Shown here: in pieces, positions 6,977 to 15,353 of the stretch
How the letters are laid out: the number at the start of each line of letters is the position of its first letter
Position numbering within the stretch: the first letter of the stretch is position 1
IMG/VR virus record: IMGVR_UViG_3300044568_004391
Location: 87,985-151,984 of that record
Length of the DNA stretch: 64,000 bases
DNA from: a virus
Reading direction: 5' to 3' (one strand)
Program-made: the position numbers and the translations under genes
The notes under the pieces: model-generated
The model's database searches: none
Told to the model about the DNA's origin: nothing
Seen by the model: only the letters and a program-made list of their open reading frames with translations

Positions 6977-7585
6977 ATGAAAAAAGTTATTATCTTAATT
7001 TGTTTGGGACTTATTTCCTTGACCTCTTCTTCCCAACAATATATCGATATATTTCATTCAAGTCGCGGACCACATGTGATTAGCGCTTGTGAAGATGGAA
7101 AAGGTGGTTATGTTCATTTCTATCAAATGGAACCTATGGGGTTTTCAAGATCTACTCTTCTCTTTTTTGAAAATAAATCTGAAGACGATTCTCTGTCCGA
7201 TGATTTTTATGAGGTGATTGACTTAACAAAAAAAATGTTAAAAAGAAAATATGTTGAAAAAAGAAAGGAAACTCCCGACACAACTCTTGTCAATTTCACC
7301 ACAAATATGAAATGTGCCTTTCTTCATAAGGATGTTTGGTATTTTGATCGTGATGTAAACCTTTCTTATGAACTCACCAGAGAACCTTGGGGTATGGAAA
7401 TAAAGGTCGAAACTGATCGTCTCTGCGATGATAAAAACCCAAATATCTGCGTCCAAGGTGGAAGGTTTGTATTTTTGGATTATGAAGATTTTTATCTCTT
7501 CCCACTTTATTATTTGGATTGGGATGATGTGAATAGAATTCTAAACGAAAAAAAATCTCTTGAGCAATATTTTATTGATCAATAA
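6977..7585 (+). CDS. Exported protein of unknown function
   Basis: This 202-residue protein has a signal peptide (MKKVIILICLGLISLTSSSQ) and a mature domain of about 180 residues. Four cysteines (CED, MKCAF, LCDDK, ICVQ) could form disulfides in the periplasm. No family was recognised. It forms a tandem with the exported protein at 6547-6975. Confidence 0.65.
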   Translation: MKKVIILICLGLISLTSSSQQYIDIFHSSRGPHVISACEDGKGGYVHFYQMEPMGFSRSTLLFFENKSEDDSLSDDFYEVIDLTKKMLKRKYVEKRKETPDTTLVNFTTNMKCAFLHKDVWYFDRDVNLSYELTREPWGMEIKVETDRLCDDKNPNICVQGGRFVFLDYEDFYLFPLYYLDWDDVNRILNEKKSLEQYFIDQ

Positions 7586-7604
7586 TTTTTATTGTTTCCC
7601 TATG

Positions 7605-7611
7605 TATTTAT
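7605..7611 (+). promoter_or_regulatory. TATTTAT box for the gene at 7616
   Basis: The box ends 4 nt before the chosen ATG, which argues for that start rather than the upstream one at 7592. Confidence 0.4.
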
Positions 7612-7615
7612 TAAT

Positions 7616-8044
7616 ATGGGAAAAAGAATTGTAATTTCAGAAAATGAGAAAGTAAAAATTCGTAAGTTATATGGATTGTCTGAAGGACTTGATTTTGAGC
7701 AGATCATGCTTGGGATCGGGTCCATCATTTTTTTAAGAAAGTTTTTTCAAGGACTTCGTTCTGATCCCAAATTCAAAGCATTATTTCTTCGTGATGAAGA
7801 TGTGGAACAGAATATCAAACACTTGGATAAGGTGATGGAAAGATATTTGAATGGTCTCGATGAGTATTACAGTGATATTGAAGAATATGACCGGGTGGAA
7901 ATTCGTGATATATATGAAAACGATATTAAACCTTTGCTCAGAGAAAAGAAACTTGTGGATATGGAAGATATTGTGAATTATTTGAGTTACAAACTAGATT
8001 ATCTTAACAAACAAAAGGAAAAGAAATTCTTTTCCAAAGATTGA
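7616..8044 (+). CDS. Putative head-packaged protein
   Basis: This 142-residue protein begins MGKRIVISENEKVKIRKLYG followed by LSEG, so L-S-E|G is the predicted processing site at residues 21-24. The leader resembles that of the two genes at 4583 and 5084 (…ExEKxxIxKxYG…). The mature part is strongly charged and helical, with 'LDKVMERYLNGLDEYYSDIEEYDRV'-like segments that suggest a coiled coil. Function unknown. Confidence 0.7.
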   Translation: MGKRIVISENEKVKIRKLYGLSEGLDFEQIMLGIGSIIFLRKFFQGLRSDPKFKALFLRDEDVEQNIKHLDKVMERYLNGLDEYYSDIEEYDRVEIRDIYENDIKPLLREKKLVDMEDIVNYLSYKLDYLNKQKEKKFFSKD

Positions 8045-8068
8045 CCCCCCTTTTAATATGGGTGTAGT

Positions 8069-8076
8069 ATATTTAT
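8069..8076 (+). promoter_or_regulatory. ATATTTAT box for the gene at 8091
   Basis: The box ends 14 nt before the ATG. Confidence 0.55.
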
Positions 8077-8090
8077 CATAAAAAAATACA

Positions 8091-8438
8091 ATGAAAAAAA
8101 TAGTTAGACTTACAGAATCCGATCTCGTTAAAATTATCGAACGAGTAATCGAAGAGGGAAAGACAGATAAAGGAGTTAAGGAAAAGGATGTTGACGTAAA
8201 AATTGAAACATTTCAAGATTCCATAAAAAACCATCTCAAATCAAAAGATAATGTTACGGTTAAAAAGGTGGGGGATGATTTTGAAATTCATTCTGATGGT
8301 GATCATATCGGTCAGGTTATGTTTAGGAAAGAAGGGATTACAGTAAAAAAAGTTGGAAACAAGTTTGGAAAGAAATTCGATTTCAACGAACTCGGGAATA
8401 TAAAAAAGGAAATTAATCGGATAATAAAAGAAGATTGA
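8091..8438 (+). CDS. Putative head-packaged protein, lysine-rich
   Basis: This 115-residue protein begins MKKIVRLTESDLVKIIERVI followed by EEG; I-E-E|G at residues 20-23 fits the cleavage rule. The rest is Lys/Asp/Val-rich, with two similar beta units (NVTVKKVGDDFEIHSDGD and ITVKKVGNKFGKKFD), which suggests an internal duplication. It is a single-gene unit ending at the terminator at 8446-8474. Confidence 0.75.
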   Translation: MKKIVRLTESDLVKIIERVIEEGKTDKGVKEKDVDVKIETFQDSIKNHLKSKDNVTVKKVGDDFEIHSDGDHIGQVMFRKEGITVKKVGNKFGKKFDFNELGNIKKEINRIIKED

Positions 8439-8445
8439 ATATTTT

Positions 8446-8474
8446 AAACCCTCCGCCTTCAAGGAGGGTTTTTT
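8446..8474 (+). terminator. Rho-independent terminator
   Basis: ACCCTCC/GGAGGGT stem followed by six T's. Confidence 0.8.
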
Positions 8475-8491
8475 ATTTGAATTATTTTTCT

Positions 8492-8499
8492 TATATTTG
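8492..8499 (+). promoter_or_regulatory. TAnnTTTG -7 box (leaderless type)
   Basis: TATATTTG ends exactly 4 nt before the ATG at 8504. Confidence 0.6.
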
Positions 8500-8503
8500 T
8501 TTT

Positions 8504-8995
8504 ATGAAATACATCCTCCTTATTTTTGGTCTTTTGGTTTCATCACAGGTGATGAGCCAAACTTTCTACTCTGATTTCATCAGTGACCCAATCGATGGTG
8601 AACATGGTTTTGTTGGAAATGGAGATATTCAATTCCATCAATTTTCTGACACACCCGACTCTGTGGTGGTTTTCGGAATCACCGATTCATATTTCTGTGA
8701 AGATTCATTTTTGTATGTTGAATTTGCTGTTATGGTTAATGGTGTATGGAACAATCATGAACTTATGCTTTATCCATATAACACATCCAAATGGGCATAC
8801 CTCGATTTTCATATCAACGACCCACTTATTCAGGATCTCATTAGGGGATCCAAATATGTTTATAAGTATATCGATGCTCACTGTAGTATTGAACGAGGTG
8901 AGGGATCACTTGCTGGTGTGACCGCCGGATTTAAGAAAGCCGGTATTCCAATCAGATGGAAAGATGGTGTAAATCACGGGTTGAGTGCTTGGTGA
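8504..8995 (+). CDS. Exported protein of unknown function
   Basis: This 163-residue protein starts at the ATG that gives a good signal peptide (MKYILLIFGLLVSSQVMSQ) and lies 4 nt after a host-type -7 box. The frame is open upstream to 8435, but that would add a non-signal extension across a terminator. The mature region contains two cysteines and aromatic-rich beta segments. No family was recognised. Confidence 0.65.
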   Translation: MKYILLIFGLLVSSQVMSQTFYSDFISDPIDGEHGFVGNGDIQFHQFSDTPDSVVVFGITDSYFCEDSFLYVEFAVMVNGVWNNHELMLYPYNTSKWAYLDFHINDPLIQDLIRGSKYVYKYIDAHCSIERGEGSLAGVTAGFKKAGIPIRWKDGVNHGLSAW

Positions 8996-9012
8996 TAAAC
9001 AATTTAAATTTT

Positions 9013-9042
9013 GAACCCTCCCCCTTCAAGGAGGGTTTTTTT
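9013..9042 (+). terminator. Rho-independent terminator
   Basis: ACCCTCC/GGAGGGT-type stem plus seven T's, very similar to the one at 8446-8474. Confidence 0.8.
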
Positions 9043-9051
9043 ATTTTCGAT

Positions 9052-9059
9052 ATATTTAT
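9052..9059 (+). promoter_or_regulatory. ATATTTAT box for the gene at 9073
   Basis: The box ends 13 nt before the ATG. Confidence 0.55.
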
Positions 9060-9072
9060 AAAGAAAAATAAG

Positions 9073-10488
9073 ATGTATATTTCTGAATCTGAAAAGAGGC
9101 ATATCTTAAAACTCTATAATCTATTGATTGAAGATACAAGACCTCTGCAAAAACTCAGAGAATGTAAAATTTCGAGTGACGGTCGATATATTGTCTATGA
9201 TAATCAAGTTTACCTAACATCTACGGGGGAACTTGCTCCAATATCTGAAGCGTGGTCATTAAGTGACATTCTTCACACAGGTGCGGACTTAGTATCTATG
9301 GGTATGGATTTTGTTATTCCTGGATCAGGTGCTGTAATCGACGTTCTCAATGCATTGAGTTATATAATCGAGGCTCAATTCGTTGATCCCGAAAAGAAAG
9401 ATTCTCTTTATATAATGGCGGCAATAACTTTCGGTTTCGTCATCCTTCCTGGTCCACTACAAGCCGTGGCGGTTCCGTTGAAAAGAGCGGTTAAGACAGG
9501 TGTTGGATTGGCAAGTAAAACCGTAGTTGCAGGGTTGAAAATAATTGGGAAATCATTGGATGTTTTACTCGTTAAGATTCCTGAGTATATTGGTCAGGCT
9601 CTAAAATCCAAAATGGGTAAAAGATTATTGGGAAAATGGGGTGATCGATTGAGTGGTTTTATAAGTGGGTTTACTTCAAGAATAAAGACTATATTAAGAT
9701 CAATTGGATCTGCACCAACTGCCACCAGGGCTGGTACTCAAACTGCAACTAGAAAATTACTTCAAACGCTCTCTAAAGCTCAACCACAATTTCTCAAAAA
9801 TTTCATGTCCAAATTACCTAAGATTAATAAGGGTAAGATGGTCTTAAGAAAGTTGGGTTTTGCACAAGGTCGATCCTATAGATACGTAGGTAAGTCAGGT
9901 AAAGCGTCAACCGCAACGATAGTGGGTATTACAGATTCTACGGTAAGAATTTCTTTTAAAACAGGATCCAAAGTTGCTGAATCTACAGTTCCTATAAATA
10001 CATTTATTTCACGAGCTGTCGGAGCTCCTTGGATAAGAAGGGGTGCAGGAGTCACAGTTCCATTTTTCATAAAGAGATTTGCGGATTGCTTGACTTCAGA
10101 TGGAAGTGTGGATGAAGCGGCGTTGGAAAAATTATCCGATATAAATCCTGATGTGACATCAGAAGAGTCATTGAATTACTTAAGGGAAGAAGTTGCAAGT
10201 TACGAAGGGGAAACTGGTCAATATACAGAAAACGAAAATGCCCAATTATTTCAAGAAGCTTTGAAAAAATTGGAATATGATCTTGGTAATTTTGGGCCCA
10301 ATAAGGATGGTATCGATGGTAAATTTGGACCAAAGACCAAATCGGCTTTGGAAAAATTCCAAACAAAAAACGGTTTAGAGGATTCTCTGGGTAAAATGGA
10401 CAGAATAACGGCAAATACTCTTGCCGATAGATTACCGGATGATGATGAAACTGCAATTAAATTAAGAAAATTAGTTTACCCGGATTAG
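9073..10488 (+). CDS. Putative packaged effector: pretoxin-like hairpin plus peptidoglycan-binding domain
   Basis: This 471-residue protein begins MYISESEKRHILKLYNLLIE, with L-I-E|D as predicted head-protease site. Residues about 60-140 form a hydrophobic region with 'MDFVIPGSGAVIDVLNALSY' and 'GFVILPGPLQAVAVPLK', a pattern resembling the IPG…IPG hairpin before toxin domains in polymorphic toxins. The middle is basic and Lys/Arg-rich. The last 80 residues contain a PG_binding_1-like repeat ('KDGIDGKFGPKTKSALEKFQ'). The gene at 48947-50218 has the same architecture. The frame is open upstream to 8956, but the leader and the promoter box fix this start. The envelope role is inferred. Confidence 0.7.
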   Translation: MYISESEKRHILKLYNLLIEDTRPLQKLRECKISSDGRYIVYDNQVYLTSTGELAPISEAWSLSDILHTGADLVSMGMDFVIPGSGAVIDVLNALSYIIEAQFVDPEKKDSLYIMAAITFGFVILPGPLQAVAVPLKRAVKTGVGLASKTVVAGLKIIGKSLDVLLVKIPEYIGQALKSKMGKRLLGKWGDRLSGFISGFTSRIKTILRSIGSAPTATRAGTQTATRKLLQTLSKAQPQFLKNFMSKLPKINKGKMVLRKLGFAQGRSYRYVGKSGKASTATIVGITDSTVRISFKTGSKVAESTVPINTFISRAVGAPWIRRGAGVTVPFFIKRFADCLTSDGSVDEAALEKLSDINPDVTSEESLNYLREEVASYEGETGQYTENENAQLFQEALKKLEYDLGNFGPNKDGIDGKFGPKTKSALEKFQTKNGLEDSLGKMDRITANTLADRLPDDDETAIKLRKLVYPD

Positions 10489-10499
10489 AATTTATCATT

Positions 10500-11348
10500 A
10501 TGAAGTATGACGAAAAAAGAATAAGAAAAGTATTATCGGCTTTTAAATCATATTATGGTGAGGATAAGCCTAAACCAAGATATGGTAGTTGGTATGATTT
10601 TGATATACCTAATGTTTTTAAAAGTTTGGGTTATCCCGAAAAGTTTTTGCAAGCTCTGTTGAAACATAATATTGAATTTTATGAGATATGGGACGATCCT
10701 GAATATAAAATTGTCATACCTAAAGAAAAAACATTTGATGTTGTGATTGACTGGATGGGAAGACAATATTTAACTAAAAGTTATGGTCATAGAATTGATG
10801 CGTTTGATAAAGATGATATTGAAGATATGATTTCAAACTGTAACCCGTGTTATGATGAAGGTGATGAAATGGACGTTGATTATGGTGATTCAGATGGAGA
10901 GTGGGAAATAACGTCTTTTGAACAAATAACGGAATCCGATTACCAACGAATTAAAAGTAAACTTTTGATAAAAGAATCCGATAAGGAAAATTCAAAAGAA
11001 GAAAAATTGATGAGATTTTTGAATATATATATGGACCAAATTTTGGACGGAGGTGTTTGGTATGATGATGAGAATTATTGGTTCATAAATCCTGAAACCA
11101 AAGAATGGATTTTTGAATATCGTAAAAAAACGAAGTATGTGTTTTTTTATAGAAAATATTTTGAGATTATACAAGACCTTACAGGAATGAAATCTCCAAT
11201 TACAACCGAATTGAAAAAAATACTCACTAAATGGGTGTCAAAGAAATTTGGTTTTAATGTAGAAGATGTTATACCTTATTATAGTGAAGAAAGGGCTACG
11301 GTGAGAGATGTATTACAAAAAAATAATAGGTGGGACGAGATGAATTAA
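10500..11348 (+). CDS. Protein of unknown function, acidic
   Basis: This 282-residue protein starts 11 nt after the preceding gene. It has Asp/Glu-rich stretches near residues 100-135 and many Trp/Tyr residues. An internal L-I-K-E-S segment (about residues 155-160) resembles the leader ends of the packaged proteins but is not N-terminal. No known domain. It ends just before a terminator at 11353. Confidence 0.65.
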   Translation: MKYDEKRIRKVLSAFKSYYGEDKPKPRYGSWYDFDIPNVFKSLGYPEKFLQALLKHNIEFYEIWDDPEYKIVIPKEKTFDVVIDWMGRQYLTKSYGHRIDAFDKDDIEDMISNCNPCYDEGDEMDVDYGDSDGEWEITSFEQITESDYQRIKSKLLIKESDKENSKEEKLMRFLNIYMDQILDGGVWYDDENYWFINPETKEWIFEYRKKTKYVFFYRKYFEIIQDLTGMKSPITTELKKILTKWVSKKFGFNVEDVIPYYSEERATVRDVLQKNNRWDEMN

Positions 11349-11352
11349 TAAC

Positions 11353-11378
11353 AACCCACCTTTAGTGGGTTTTTTTTT
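11353..11378 (+). terminator. Rho-independent terminator
   Basis: ACCCAC/GTGGGT stem with a short loop, then nine T's. It overlaps the 3' end of the converging rhomboid gene. Confidence 0.8.
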
Positions 11379-12048
11379 GGATTATAAAAAACAAAATACC
11401 TGAAACAAAACCCCCAAGATGTGCGTAATCTCCTGATCCTATGTAGTGAGAAAATTCAGGTTCGGTAAAAAAAACTGTGGAAATCATTTCAAATAGGACA
11501 TACCCAATGAAAAGATTTATAAGTATTTTCCGAATTTCCAAGAAGTTAAAAAGAAGATACATAATGGCCATTGAAAAAATAATACCTGAAAAACCTTTTG
11601 TATTACCAACAGAATATAGGTAATTTTCTACTTGAATTTGTTGGTCAAAAGTTAAATTTTCTTCTTGGTAGTCGTAAGGATCAATACCCTCCTCCATAAG
11701 ATATTTCGAAGAACTCATGTATTTGGTATGTTGGTGGTATTGAGCAAAAGATAAGGATACAATTCCTGCCATCACCATAGATAAGATGTAGCTTCTTGTT
11801 CCCAACTTATTTTCCAAGAAAGGTCCCACCAAAAACAAAACCAACAAATTTCCAAAGATATGGAGTGGGTCGTATAGGTTATGAATGAATAAGGAGGTGA
11901 TTGGTTGAAACCATTTAAAATCTTCGGTAAAAGTCCCATATAACCCAAATTGGACACAAAGATCCAAGTTAAAAATGATGGAGATCAGATGAATCACCAC
12001 CATAAGAATAATTAAACTTTTTGTGACGATTGGAACTTTGAAATTCAT
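11362..12048 (-). CDS. Rhomboid-family intramembrane serine protease
   Basis: This 228-residue polytopic membrane protein has rhomboid hallmarks: His56-Asn57, His63 and Asn67 in 'FIHNLYDPLHIFGNLL', the nucleophile Ser154 in KGFSGIIF, and the catalytic His210 in 'YAHLGGFVSG'. About six membrane helices are visible. A charged insert at residues about 105-145 separates helices 3 and 4. Rhomboids cleave single-pass membrane proteins within the bilayer; the target here is unknown. A host-type -7 box ends 4 nt before the ATG. Rhomboids are unusual in phages. Confidence 0.85.
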   Translation of the reverse strand: MNFKVPIVTKSLIILMVVIHLISIIFNLDLCVQFGLYGTFTEDFKWFQPITSLFIHNLYDPLHIFGNLLVLFLVGPFLENKLGTRSYILSMVMAGIVSLSFAQYHQHTKYMSSSKYLMEEGIDPYDYQEENLTFDQQIQVENYLYSVGNTKGFSGIIFSMAIMYLLFNFLEIRKILINLFIGYVLFEMISTVFFTEPEFSHYIGSGDYAHLGGFVSGILFFIIQKKTH

Positions 12049-12052
12049 AAAT

Positions 12053-12060
12053 CAAATATA
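12053..12060 (-). promoter_or_regulatory. TAnnTTTG -7 box for the rhomboid gene
   Basis: TATATTTG on the minus strand ends exactly 4 nt before the start at 12048. Confidence 0.55.
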
Positions 12061-12077
12061 CAGAATATATTTGACTT

Positions 12078-13649
12078 TTACAAATTATCTCTCACTGATT
12101 CATTTATCTCTTTATTACTAGGGTTAGGATAAACATCAAAATCAAATTTTTCTTTATCGTAGAAGGTGGTTTCGTTTACTATATCCCAAAACGCACTCAT
12201 AATACTCAACCGATCATCAGAACGATGAAAATTCTGATCAAATAACTCTTGAACAAAATCGTCATCCAATAACGTGAGTGTTTGGGTTAAATCAACTTCC
12301 AACTTCAAACCCTCCTCTGTGAGTTCTATAACATGTCCATATTCACTAAGTGAATTTTTGAGTCGATCATATAATTTACCACTAACATCCGATTCTTCAG
12401 CATTTATTACCCCCCACCTAATTGCGTTTTCAATATCTCCATCATCGTACTCTTGAAATATTTCATATAAATTACCATCTTCTTCTTCACTGATGGTGAC
12501 ACCTTGTTTTTTAGCTTTTTCTATGAGTTTGGAACGAATAATCTGATCGGTTTTTGAATCTGATACATACTTAAAGAACCCTTCAATATCCACATGGCTT
12601 GAATCTCCCCAATATTCAAAATTTCCATTTACAATTTTTACAACGGGGTGTTCAAATGTGTATTCGTACTGTATTCTATTATCAGGCACCTTTATTCGTT
12701 TTTGAATTCTTATAGGATCCAAACCACCAACTAAGTACCATATATCCTCTAATTCAATATTCAAAACTTCGGACAATGGGAAGTCCTCTGGTTTTATGCG
12801 ACCTTCTTTAAATAATTTATATCTTGTATAACCATCTGTAAATAAATCCGGTCTATCTTCCAATAACTTTTTCATTTCTTCTTCAGTTAAATCGGATATT
12901 TTAAAATCACTTGACGATTGATATTCTCTCCCGAAATCTTTGATAAAATACTCACCATCTTCATCTGTGAGATAAAGAAGATCAATTATGTATTTGTGAT
13001 ATTTGCTTTGTGGTTTTGAGTTTTTCGGACCTTTCATCTGATAAATCACCCCGTCAGGACTAATTGCTGCCGTGAGGTGAGATTTATTAAGTTTGAATTT
13101 GGGGTTCAGAGTTTTTACTTCCCTCAAAGAATATATGTTCCCTGATGAACTTCTACCACAATGTCCCATCCTTTCACACTCTTCGGGCGAGTTACTTGTC
13201 TCTAAATCCGCCCAATAAAATCCATCTCCATTTTCATTTCTAAAATCCAATATGACAGGATTTTTTTCAACGTAATTTATATCACCCTGACCTACTTCAA
13301 GGGAGTCGTGCCATTCTCTTGATTTTTTATATAACTCATCGAAGGTGAGAATCATAAACGGTTTTACATTTCCATCCAAACCAACTCTGATCCAATCCAT
13401 TATAGATGTCATGGTATTCATAGCTGTGGATAAAGAAAGTGAATTAATTCTACTCAATGCTTCTTCTTTTGATTCACCTCTGTGTTTTTGAACTCTTTCT
13501 ATAAATTTATTTGCCAACCAAACCGACAAAGGCCCGGCAATTCTATCTACCATTTCCGCATTTTCTGCACTAAGTCCAACCTTATCTATTAGGATTTTTT
13601 TCTTGGATGCTTCTAAAATAATAGATGTTAAATTATCTAACAGTTTCAT
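12078..13649 (-). CDS. Large putative packaged/virion protein with PcfJ-like motif
   Basis: This 523-residue protein begins MKLLDNLTSIILEASKKKI; I-L-E|A at residues 11-14 fits the head-protease rule. The central part has an 'ERMGHCGRSSSGNIYSLRE' segment followed by 'HLTAAI..DGVIYQMKGPKN'. This resembles the substrate-type motif of PcfJ-like proteins and related phage proteins of unknown role. The C-terminal half is acidic. An ATATTTAT box ends 14 nt before this ATG; an in-frame TTG five codons upstream is less likely. Biochemical function unknown. Confidence 0.65.
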   Translation of the reverse strand: MKLLDNLTSIILEASKKKILIDKVGLSAENAEMVDRIAGPLSVWLANKFIERVQKHRGESKEEALSRINSLSLSTAMNTMTSIMDWIRVGLDGNVKPFMILTFDELYKKSREWHDSLEVGQGDINYVEKNPVILDFRNENGDGFYWADLETSNSPEECERMGHCGRSSSGNIYSLREVKTLNPKFKLNKSHLTAAISPDGVIYQMKGPKNSKPQSKYHKYIIDLLYLTDEDGEYFIKDFGREYQSSSDFKISDLTEEEMKKLLEDRPDLFTDGYTRYKLFKEGRIKPEDFPLSEVLNIELEDIWYLVGGLDPIRIQKRIKVPDNRIQYEYTFEHPVVKIVNGNFEYWGDSSHVDIEGFFKYVSDSKTDQIIRSKLIEKAKKQGVTISEEEDGNLYEIFQEYDDGDIENAIRWGVINAEESDVSGKLYDRLKNSLSEYGHVIELTEEGLKLEVDLTQTLTLLDDDFVQELFDQNFHRSDDRLSIMSAFWDIVNETTFYDKEKFDFDVYPNPSNKEINESVRDNL

Positions 13650-13663
13650 AAAAAGACTTTTCA

Positions 13664-13671
13664 ATAAATAT
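13664..13671 (-). promoter_or_regulatory. ATATTTAT box for the gene at 12078-13649
   Basis: The box ends 14 nt before the start at 13649. Confidence 0.5.
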
Positions 13672-13745
13672 ATGAATTATGTTGATTTGGGGATAAAAGA
13701 TGAAAAAAACTTGTTTTGGTTTTTGTCAAATAGATAAACATTTAT

Positions 13746-13753
13746 TATCTTTG
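13746..13753 (+). promoter_or_regulatory. Host-type promoter, -7 box TATCTTTG
   Basis: The box ends exactly 4 nt before the ATG at 13758. A TTTG at 13722-13725, about 20 nt upstream, fits the Bacteroidota -33 element. Confidence 0.6.
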
Positions 13754-13757
13754 TAAT

Positions 13758-14192
13758 ATGAATAAATTACTGATCCTATTGTCATTTTGTTTTATGATTG
13801 CCGCTTGTGCTTCCAAGATTGAAGATGGTAAGCTTTGTGTTAAAACCATTGATGGTTATGGTGAAGAGGCTGAAGTTGAATTTTGGGTTGAGGAAATCCT
13901 TGTAAATGAAATCCGTATCTCTGAAGATGTTCTCAAAACAATCGGAGAAACTGCTTGTCGTTATTCTGATTGGAATATTCAGGACAAGAACTATTTCTAC
14001 ATTGACAACAACCGAATCAATATGATTGTCTTCAACGAAGAGAAAAATAACATTCACGTTTGGACTCACGTTGTTAAAACCAACTCAGATGGTTCTCAGA
14101 GTTTCATTACAAACTCATTTGACTTTGATTTGAACGGAAATATTCTTTTGGATGATGACGGTGACATCAAAGTTTATTCGTATGAATACTAA
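13758..14192 (+). CDS. Lipoprotein of unknown function
   Basis: This 144-residue protein has a lipoprotein signal peptide (MNKLLILLSFCFMIAACAS) with the lipidated Cys in I-A-A-C. The mature domain is acidic, with beta-type repeats and no recognised fold. The host-type promoter predicts an essentially leaderless mRNA. Phage lipoproteins of this size often act in superinfection exclusion, but nothing here proves that. Confidence 0.7.
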   Translation: MNKLLILLSFCFMIAACASKIEDGKLCVKTIDGYGEEAEVEFWVEEILVNEIRISEDVLKTIGETACRYSDWNIQDKNYFYIDNNRINMIVFNEEKNNIHVWTHVVKTNSDGSQSFITNSFDFDLNGNILLDDDGDIKVYSYEY

Positions 14193-14198
14193 ACTCAA

Positions 14199-14206
14199 AT
14201 ATTTAT
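14199..14206 (+). promoter_or_regulatory. ATATTTAT box upstream of the gene at 14235
   Basis: The box ends 28 nt before the TTG start. Confidence 0.4.
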
Positions 14207-14234
14207 ATCAAGAGACCAATTCTCTTCTTAAATT

Positions 14235-14702
14235 TTGATTCAATATATACTAAAATTCGGTTTATCGGCGATGGGGATTATCTATCCACTACTTATGTGG
14301 TGGTGGATTGGTCCCCAAACTTCTATTTCTGCTTATTTTTTGACACAGGCTCAGTTTTTATTCCTACTTTTTAACGCTGGAACTTCATTTTACTTCGCAA
14401 ATACCAAAAATTGGTTGATGTCAGGTGTATTTTTGTTACTTCTGTCTTGTTTTTCCATCCAATATTATCAAACTATTCACAATATTTTTGCAATTTCCTT
14501 CTTTATTACCTCTGTCATCTCCATTTTGAGGTCGAAAAGGTATAAATGGGTGGTTTTTGGTGTAATTTCGGGTCTTTTTGGTCTTTTTCACTCTATTTTC
14601 CTTGCGGAATACATCGCAGTGGTCTTTATTTCCCTGTTTCACATCCTGATTTTGAGAGATCTTTACAAATTTGAGTTCAGAAAACACAAATTTATATCCT
14701 GA
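14235..14702 (+). CDS. Multi-pass membrane protein
   Basis: This 155-residue protein has about five hydrophobic helices spread over its length, with a basic C-terminus (RKHKFIS). The given start is a TTG; an in-frame ATG at 14271 would trim 12 residues from the first helix. No family was recognised. It lies between a lipoprotein gene and two very small genes, in a region of envelope-directed proteins. Confidence 0.6.
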   Translation: MIQYILKFGLSAMGIIYPLLMWWWIGPQTSISAYFLTQAQFLFLLFNAGTSFYFANTKNWLMSGVFLLLLSCFSIQYYQTIHNIFAISFFITSVISILRSKRYKWVVFGVISGLFGLFHSIFLAEYIAVVFISLFHILILRDLYKFEFRKHKFIS

Positions 14703-14709
14703 TATTTAT
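14702..14709 (+). promoter_or_regulatory. ATATTTAT box for the gene at 14725
   Basis: The box ends 15 nt before the ATG and overlaps the stop of the preceding gene. Confidence 0.55.
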
Positions 14710-14724
14710 TTTTAAACAAATATT

Positions 14725-14862
14725 ATGGGAAGAGCAAGAAAAAAACTCAAAAAAGCACCAAGTAGGTCAAAAATTGTCAAATTATCAAAAAGAATGACCT
14801 TAAATTTGGAAATTATCCGACAAATCGAACGAGATTTAATTCAAAATCAAAAATCGGAGTAA
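14725..14862 (+). CDS. Very small basic protein (45 aa)
   Basis: The short frame begins MGRARKKLKKAPSRSKIVKL and ends QNQKSE. About 12 of the first 23 residues are Lys or Arg, followed by an amphipathic helix (MTLNLEIIRQIERDLI). An ATATTTAT box 15 nt upstream supports a real gene. It may bind nucleic acid; that is only a composition-based guess. Confidence 0.6.
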   Translation: MGRARKKLKKAPSRSKIVKLSKRMTLNLEIIRQIERDLIQNQKSE

Positions 14863-14905
14863 TTTTTTTGGAAAGTAGGGTTATTTTTTGTAAATTTACT
14901 CTACC

Positions 14906-15046
14906 ATGAAACTAATCCTCATTATCCTCATTCTGATGCTCCTTTTTGGAGGTTTCAAATCTGTTTTTAACCTTGTAAAAGGGGTTATGAAGTTCATTTG
15001 GATCGCAATTCTTATTATTTTTTTACTTATTCTAATTGGTTCTTGA
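14906..15046 (+). CDS. Very small membrane protein (46 aa)
   Basis: The frame encodes two hydrophobic helices (MKLILIILILMLLFGG and FIWIAILIIFLLILIG) joined by a short basic loop (FKSVFNLVKGVMK). It could be an accessory holin or envelope peptide. No database family can be assigned from sequence alone. Its stop overlaps the ATATTTAT box of the next gene. Confidence 0.55.
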   Translation: MKLILIILILMLLFGGFKSVFNLVKGVMKFIWIAILIIFLLILIGS

Positions 15047-15053
15047 TATTTAT
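15046..15053 (+). promoter_or_regulatory. ATATTTAT box for the gene at 15070
   Basis: The box ends 16 nt before the ATG. Confidence 0.55.
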
Positions 15054-15069
15054 ATAAAAAAGGGCAAAG

Positions 15070-15321
15070 ATGAAACTTTCAGGTATGAAACATCTAGTGG
15101 AAGAGTATGGGTCAAGTCTAGTAGAAACTGAAGTGACCTTCGACGAGTTGAAATTGACCGCAAAATTAATCAGAGAATACTTAAAACTAACTCCAACACA
15201 ACATATTGATTATGCGTCAGATGATGACAACTATCTATCGTTAATCATCCAACAATATGGTATAGGAAACTACGAAGAAGCAAAAAGGGATTTGGATGAG
15301 TTCAGTGTATTGTTTAATTAA
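15070..15321 (+). CDS. Small protein with cargo-like leader
   Basis: This 83-residue protein begins MKLSGMKHLVEEYGSSLVET, with L-V-E sites at residues 9-11 and 17-19. The remainder is a helical acidic domain ('KLTAKLIREYLKLTPTQHID'). No family was recognised. The promoter box and position between similar genes support expression; packaging is inferred. Confidence 0.6.
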   Translation: MKLSGMKHLVEEYGSSLVETEVTFDELKLTAKLIREYLKLTPTQHIDYASDDDNYLSLIIQQYGIGNYEEAKRDLDEFSVLFN

Positions 15322-15332
15322 CCAATTTCATC

Positions 15333-15340
15333 ATATTTAT
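15333..15340 (+). promoter_or_regulatory. ATATTTAT box for the gene at 15354
   Basis: The box ends 13 nt before the ATG. Confidence 0.55.
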
Positions 15341-15353
15341 TAAGAAAATATTG

